Shown: positions 33,301 to 36,137 of the stretch, piece after piece
Layout of the letters: each line of letters begins with the position of its first letter
Numbering within the stretch: the first letter of the stretch is position 1
Source: JALOTE01 sp031422195
GTDB taxonomy: Bacteria; Pseudomonadota; Alphaproteobacteria; Rhizobiales; Rhizobiaceae
Direction: 5' to 3'
Assembly (NCBI GenBank): GCA_031422195.1
Contig: JANOPZ010000087.1
Coordinates: 1 to 36,137 of the forward strand
Length of the DNA stretch: 36,137 nt
The notes under the pieces: generated by a model
The model's input: the letters and a program-made list of their open reading frames with translations, nothing else
Database searches by the model: none
Told to the model about the DNA's origin: nothing
Program-made: the position numbers and the translations under genes

Positions 33301-33956
33301 CTGATCCAGCCGGTGTGGATATTCCGGCAAGCCTTCCAGAAATGCCGCTGTCTGAACATGTTGTAGCCGATTATCAAACATCACGCCTTTCTTTGAAAGC
33401 CCATCCAGTTTCATTTTTGCGCGGGCTTTATACCAAGCAGCGTATGATTGCGGCCAAACAGCTTTTCACCTGCCGCCATGGCCAGCGGGTGACAGTGGCC
33501 GGTGTGGTTCTGGTGCGCCAGCGGCCCGGCACCGCGAAGGGCGTGGTGTTTATGACACTGGAAGATGAAACCGGCGTGGCCAATATCGTGGTGTGGAAAA
33601 AACTGATGGAGCAATACCGCAAAGAGGTGATGCAAGCGCGGCTGGTGGCGGTGGAAGGTATTGTGCAGCGTGCCGGTGACGTGATCCATGTCGTCGCGCG
33701 CCGTGTGATCGACCGCACGTCTGATCTTTCAGTGTTGGCGGAAAACGGCGTCACAGATTTTGCGGCGCCGCTGGCTCGCGCCGACGAGGTTGCACGGCCG
33801 GTTGACGAAGATGGCCGCGTTATGCGCATGCGGGCGCGGGCAGGAGCTTTATCCAACAATCAACCATTGCCGGTGCCGGGCTCTGCCATTCAGCCGGCTC
33901 ATGGCAGCCATCCGCGCAATGTGCGCGTGATTCCCAAAAGCCGGGATTTTCATTGA
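30330..33956 (+). CDS. dnaE2: Error-prone DNA polymerase DnaE2 with in-frame repeat insertion
   Basis: 1208 residues, long for the family (about 1080-1150). PHP domain at the start ([22 protein letters not shown] to about 270), polymerase core with catalytic aspartates in [15 protein letters not shown] (407, 409 and 411), [15 protein letters not shown], and [22 protein letters not shown]; C-terminal OB-fold (about 1085-1150: [29 protein letters not shown]). It does translesion synthesis with ImuA/ImuB in the SOS response. Between DALRSV (about 894) and [13 protein letters not shown] (965) are about 70 extra residues, much of them encoded by a 112-nt palindromic element. It follows imuB by 12 nt. 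Confidence 0.96.
   Translation: [1208 protein letters not shown]
33052..33163. repeat. Double-hairpin palindromic element inside dnaE2
   Basis: The left arm (33052-33097) and right arm (33116-33163) are near-perfect inverted repeats around an 18-nt centre; the innermost 14 bases (GACAGAGAGGGGT region) match exactly. Each arm also folds on itself: ATCTCTCC/GGGAGAGAT and GTCGC/GCGAC on the left; GTCACC/GGTGAC and ATCTCCCCC/GGGGGGAGAT on the right. This is the build of the dispersed intergenic repeats of rhizobia and relatives. Here all 112 nt are read through in the dnaE2 frame (for example [10 protein letters not shown]). Confidence 0.9.
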
Positions 33957-33984
33957 TGAGGCTGGATATAGCTTTTTGCAGCGA

Positions 33985-35244
33985 TCAACGCTCAATGAGA
34001 ATTGCCCTGAAATCATTGACATTGGTCAGCGTCGGGCCAGTGATGATTTGGCTGTTGATCGCGGCAAAAAAACGATGGGCATCGTTGCGGGCCAGATAAT
34101 CATAAGCGTCAATTTTTAAGGCACGGGCCATGGAAAGAGTATCAGGGCCAATTGATGCGCCAGCCACTTCGGCAGCGCCGTCAACACCGTCAGTATCGCA
34201 GGCGATCGCATGAATATTAAGTGCTCCATTTAGAGCAATAGACATCGCCAGCATGAATTCAGCATTTGGCCCACCAACGCCCGATCCGCGCCGTGTCACC
34301 GTCAACTCACCACCGGAAAGTAAAAGGACCGGTCTATCGCCAGATTTCATATTCGCTTGGATCATAAGCGCTATATCTGCCTGTGCTTTTGCAACATCGC
34401 GGGCTTCGCCTTCCAGAGCGTCACCTAAAATACGGACATCGCAGCCTAACTGCCGCGCTCTATCTGCGGCAGCCTCCAGCGATTGCGCGGGCGCTGCGAT
34501 AATATGATTTGTCACTTTGGAAAGGCGCACATCGTGCGGGGCGATCACACCACTTAGCTTTGAAAGCGCCACTTTCACAGAATGAGGAACAGAAATGTTC
34601 CAGTTCTCAATCACAGCCCGCGCATCGGCAACTGTTGAAACATCGCCCACTGTCGGGCCAGAGCCAATAAAGGCCGGGTCATCGCCCGGCACATCAGATA
34701 TCATCAAGGTTAGCACTTTTGCCGGATAAGCTGCGGCAGCAAGCTGGCCGCCCTTAACGCGGCTCAAATGTTTGCGCACCATATTCATGCGGTTAATCGG
34801 TGCGCCAGAGGCCAGCAATGCTGCGTTTAACGCCTGCTTTTCGCCAAGTGTCACACCGCCAACGGGCGCAACAAGCAAAGCCGATGCGCCACCTGACATC
34901 AATACCAGCACAAAATCGTCCGGTTCTAAATGAGATAGTAAGGCCAGCATCCGTGCCGTTGCATCAAACCCATTTTGGTCTGGCACGGGGTGGGCGGCTT
35001 CGACAATTTCAATACTGTGGCATGGGCGGCCATAGCCATAACGCGTGATCACAAGGCCTTTGCACACTCCCCAAGCGGTTTCTACGGCTTCCGCCATACG
35101 TGCAGAAGCCTTTCCAGCGCCAACCACAATAATGCGGCCCTTTGGCTTTTCCGGCAAATGCTGTGCCAGCATGCGCATGGGGTCTGCCACTTCAACCGCG
35201 CGGTCAAAAAGCTGGCGCAACAAAGCTGGCGGGTTTTCAAGCAT
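33985..35244 (-). CDS. Glycerate 2-kinase (MOFRL family)
   Basis: 419 residues of the type-II glycerate kinase (GckA/TtuD, formerly hydroxypyruvate reductase) family. Features: GRIIVVGAGKASARMAEAVE, VLVLMSGGASALL (phosphate loop), MNMVRKHLSRVKGGQLA, MISDVPGDDPAFIGSGPT, and the MOFRL domain LLLSGGELTVTRRGSGVGGPNAEFML to IACDTDGVDGAAEVAGA. It phosphorylates D-glycerate to 2-phosphoglycerate in serine, tartrate or glyoxylate metabolism. ATG 35244 overlaps the stop of the LacI gene by eight bases, implying co-translation; a GTG at 35268 is less likely. It converges on dnaE2. Confidence 0.92.
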   Translation of the reverse strand: MLENPPALLRQLFDRAVEVADPMRMLAQHLPEKPKGRIIVVGAGKASARMAEAVETAWGVCKGLVITRYGYGRPCHSIEIVEAAHPVPDQNGFDATARMLALLSHLEPDDFVLVLMSGGASALLVAPVGGVTLGEKQALNAALLASGAPINRMNMVRKHLSRVKGGQLAAAAYPAKVLTLMISDVPGDDPAFIGSGPTVGDVSTVADARAVIENWNISVPHSVKVALSKLSGVIAPHDVRLSKVTNHIIAAPAQSLEAAADRARQLGCDVRILGDALEGEARDVAKAQADIALMIQANMKSGDRPVLLLSGGELTVTRRGSGVGGPNAEFMLAMSIALNGALNIHAIACDTDGVDGAAEVAGASIGPDTLSMARALKIDAYDYLARNDAHRFFAAINSQIITGPTLTNVNDFRAILIER

Positions 35245-36137
35245 GTTTGATACCGGTGCTGGAAGCACGGATAATCAAATCCACTGCAGCGCGCGATTCT
35301 GGCTTTGGCTGCTCGCCATCCTCCAGCCAATGCAGCAATGTATGGGCAGTTTGCCTCGCAAAAGCGGCAATATCGCAGCGTACAGACGTTAGCTGCGGCC
35401 ATGCTTGTGCGCATTCTTCGATATCGTCAAAACCAACCAAACTGAAATCGCGGCCAACTTGTTTTCCAAGTTGGGCAAACCCGGTCAGCATGCCAAGTGC
35501 AACCAAATCGTTAAAGCACAAAGCCGCATCAATATGCGGATCGTCTTTGGCCAATCGCAGCGCGGCATCATGGCCAAAGGCACGCGTGGCGCGTCCGTGC
35601 AGGGCAAATGGTGCCAGGTTCGCGTCGTTCAAGATTTTCAAATAACCAGACATGCGTTCTTGCGTGATAGCGCGTTCTGCAAAACCGCCGATAAATGCAA
35701 TATTCTTTGCGCCCGAACCCACCAAATGCTGTGCTGCCTGCTCACTTCCAGCCGCATAATCGTGGGAGGCAAACGGAAATAAATTAAGGCGCGGATCAAC
35801 TTTCCGCAGCACTTGCATAGTGGGAATGCCAGCCCGAGCCAGTGCACCGAATGTGGCCTCTTCGTGGCCATAGGTCGGCGAAATGACCAGCGCTGAAACA
35901 CCATGTTCAATCATGGAACCAACAACTTGCGCCTGCAATTTAGGGTCTTCATCCGTGTTGGCAATCACGGTTGCATAGCCACGCGCCGAAAATGCCATCT
36001 GGGCGGAGGTAGCAAACTCGGTAAAAAATGGGTTGCGCAAATCATTGATAACAAGCCCGATCAAACCGACGTTTGATGACCGCAAATTGGCTGCCGCCCG
36101 ATTATAGACGTAACCTATGGCGACCATTGCCTCACGA
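35237..36137 (-). CDS. LacI-family transcriptional regulator (5' end outside window)
   Basis: About 300 residues visible. The frame is open to the window edge (REAMVAIGYVYNRAAANLRSS), which is the end of the LacI HTH and hinge helix, so only about 40 N-terminal residues are missing. The periplasmic-binding-like effector domain follows: VGLIGLVINDLRNPFFTEFATSAQMAFSARGY, DEDPKLQAQVVGSMIEHGVSALVISP, IAFIGGFAERAITQERMSGYL, ALCFNDLVALGMLTGFAQLG and FSLVGFDDIEECAQAWPQLTSV. It probably regulates the overlapping glycerate kinase gene and neighbours beyond the window in response to a sugar acid; the effector is unknown. Confidence 0.93.
   Translation of the reverse strand, partial: REAMVAIGYVYNRAAANLRSSNVGLIGLVINDLRNPFFTEFATSAQMAFSARGYATVIANTDEDPKLQAQVVGSMIEHGVSALVISPTYGHEEATFGALARAGIPTMQVLRKVDPRLNLFPFASHDYAAGSEQAAQHLVGSGAKNIAFIGGFAERAITQERMSGYLKILNDANLAPFALHGRATRAFGHDAALRLAKDDPHIDAALCFNDLVALGMLTGFAQLGKQVGRDFSLVGFDDIEECAQAWPQLTSVRCDIAAFARQTAHTLLHWLEDGEQPKPESRAAVDLIIRASSTGIKHA

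Overview
The window looks like chromosomal DNA of an alphaproteobacterium of the order Hyphomicrobiales (Rhizobiales), probably a lineage of moderate GC. The grounds are a rhizobial-type ArgG and LeuD, DUF2794 and DUF1223 proteins, the chain prolyl-tRNA editing protein - thioredoxin/TPR protein - Lon-N-domain protein - Trm112, and an imuA-imuB-dnaE2 mutagenesis cassette preceded by GTTC-N7-GTTC type LexA operators. Most of it is housekeeping DNA. I see no prophage, insertion sequence, CRISPR array or defence island.

Layout. 1-757: 3' part of folP (+). 843-4179: a minus-strand block with a small methyltransferase, a decayed SOUL-type heme-binding gene (remnant on +), a DUF4149 membrane protein, a UbiG-like methyltransferase, an NnrU/ICMT-like membrane methyltransferase and a short conserved protein. 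4280-5246: two small unknown proteins, a gene-poor stretch with a 23-nt palindrome, and tRNA-Gly(GCC) on minus. 5405-8632 (+): proX-type editing protein, thioredoxin/TPR protein, Lon-N protein, Trm112, leuD. 8639-11086: L,D-transpeptidase (-) divergent from an OmpR-type response regulator, a degenerate cyclic-nucleotide-domain protein and a GNAT (+). 11150-13536 (-): DUF2794 and acs, then a 402-nt divergent spacer. 13939-14964 (+): secreted M15-like metallopeptidase and a cupin. 15099-19626 (-): purH, DUF1223, M3 oligopeptidase. 19794-20690 (+): DMT transporter. 20847-23264 (-): argG and a D-Ala-D-Ala carboxypeptidase. 23332-27755 (+): M20 amidohydrolase, recQ and a methyltransferase. 27956-33956 (+): the SOS mutagenesis operon imuA-imuB-dnaE2. 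33985-36137 (-): glycerate 2-kinase and a LacI regulator cut by the window end.

Most unusual points. (1) dnaE2 carries an in-frame 112-nt double-hairpin palindromic element of the kind normally found between genes; it accounts for much of a roughly 70-residue extra segment just before the OB-fold region. (2) At least six genes (the first methyltransferase, proX, the cyclic-nucleotide-domain gene, purH, the DMT transporter and the methyltransferase before imuA) have their stop codon inside a short tandem repeat of period 9-17 nt. In two of them the period is a multiple of three and gives a run of in-frame stops; in three others the duplication appears to have changed the C-terminus. (3) imuA has two candidate LexA boxes, one over a predicted promoter and one over the start codon. 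(4) The cyclic-nucleotide domain lacks the arginine that normally binds the cyclic phosphate.

All assignments come from reading the translated sequence and recalling family motifs; no database search was run.
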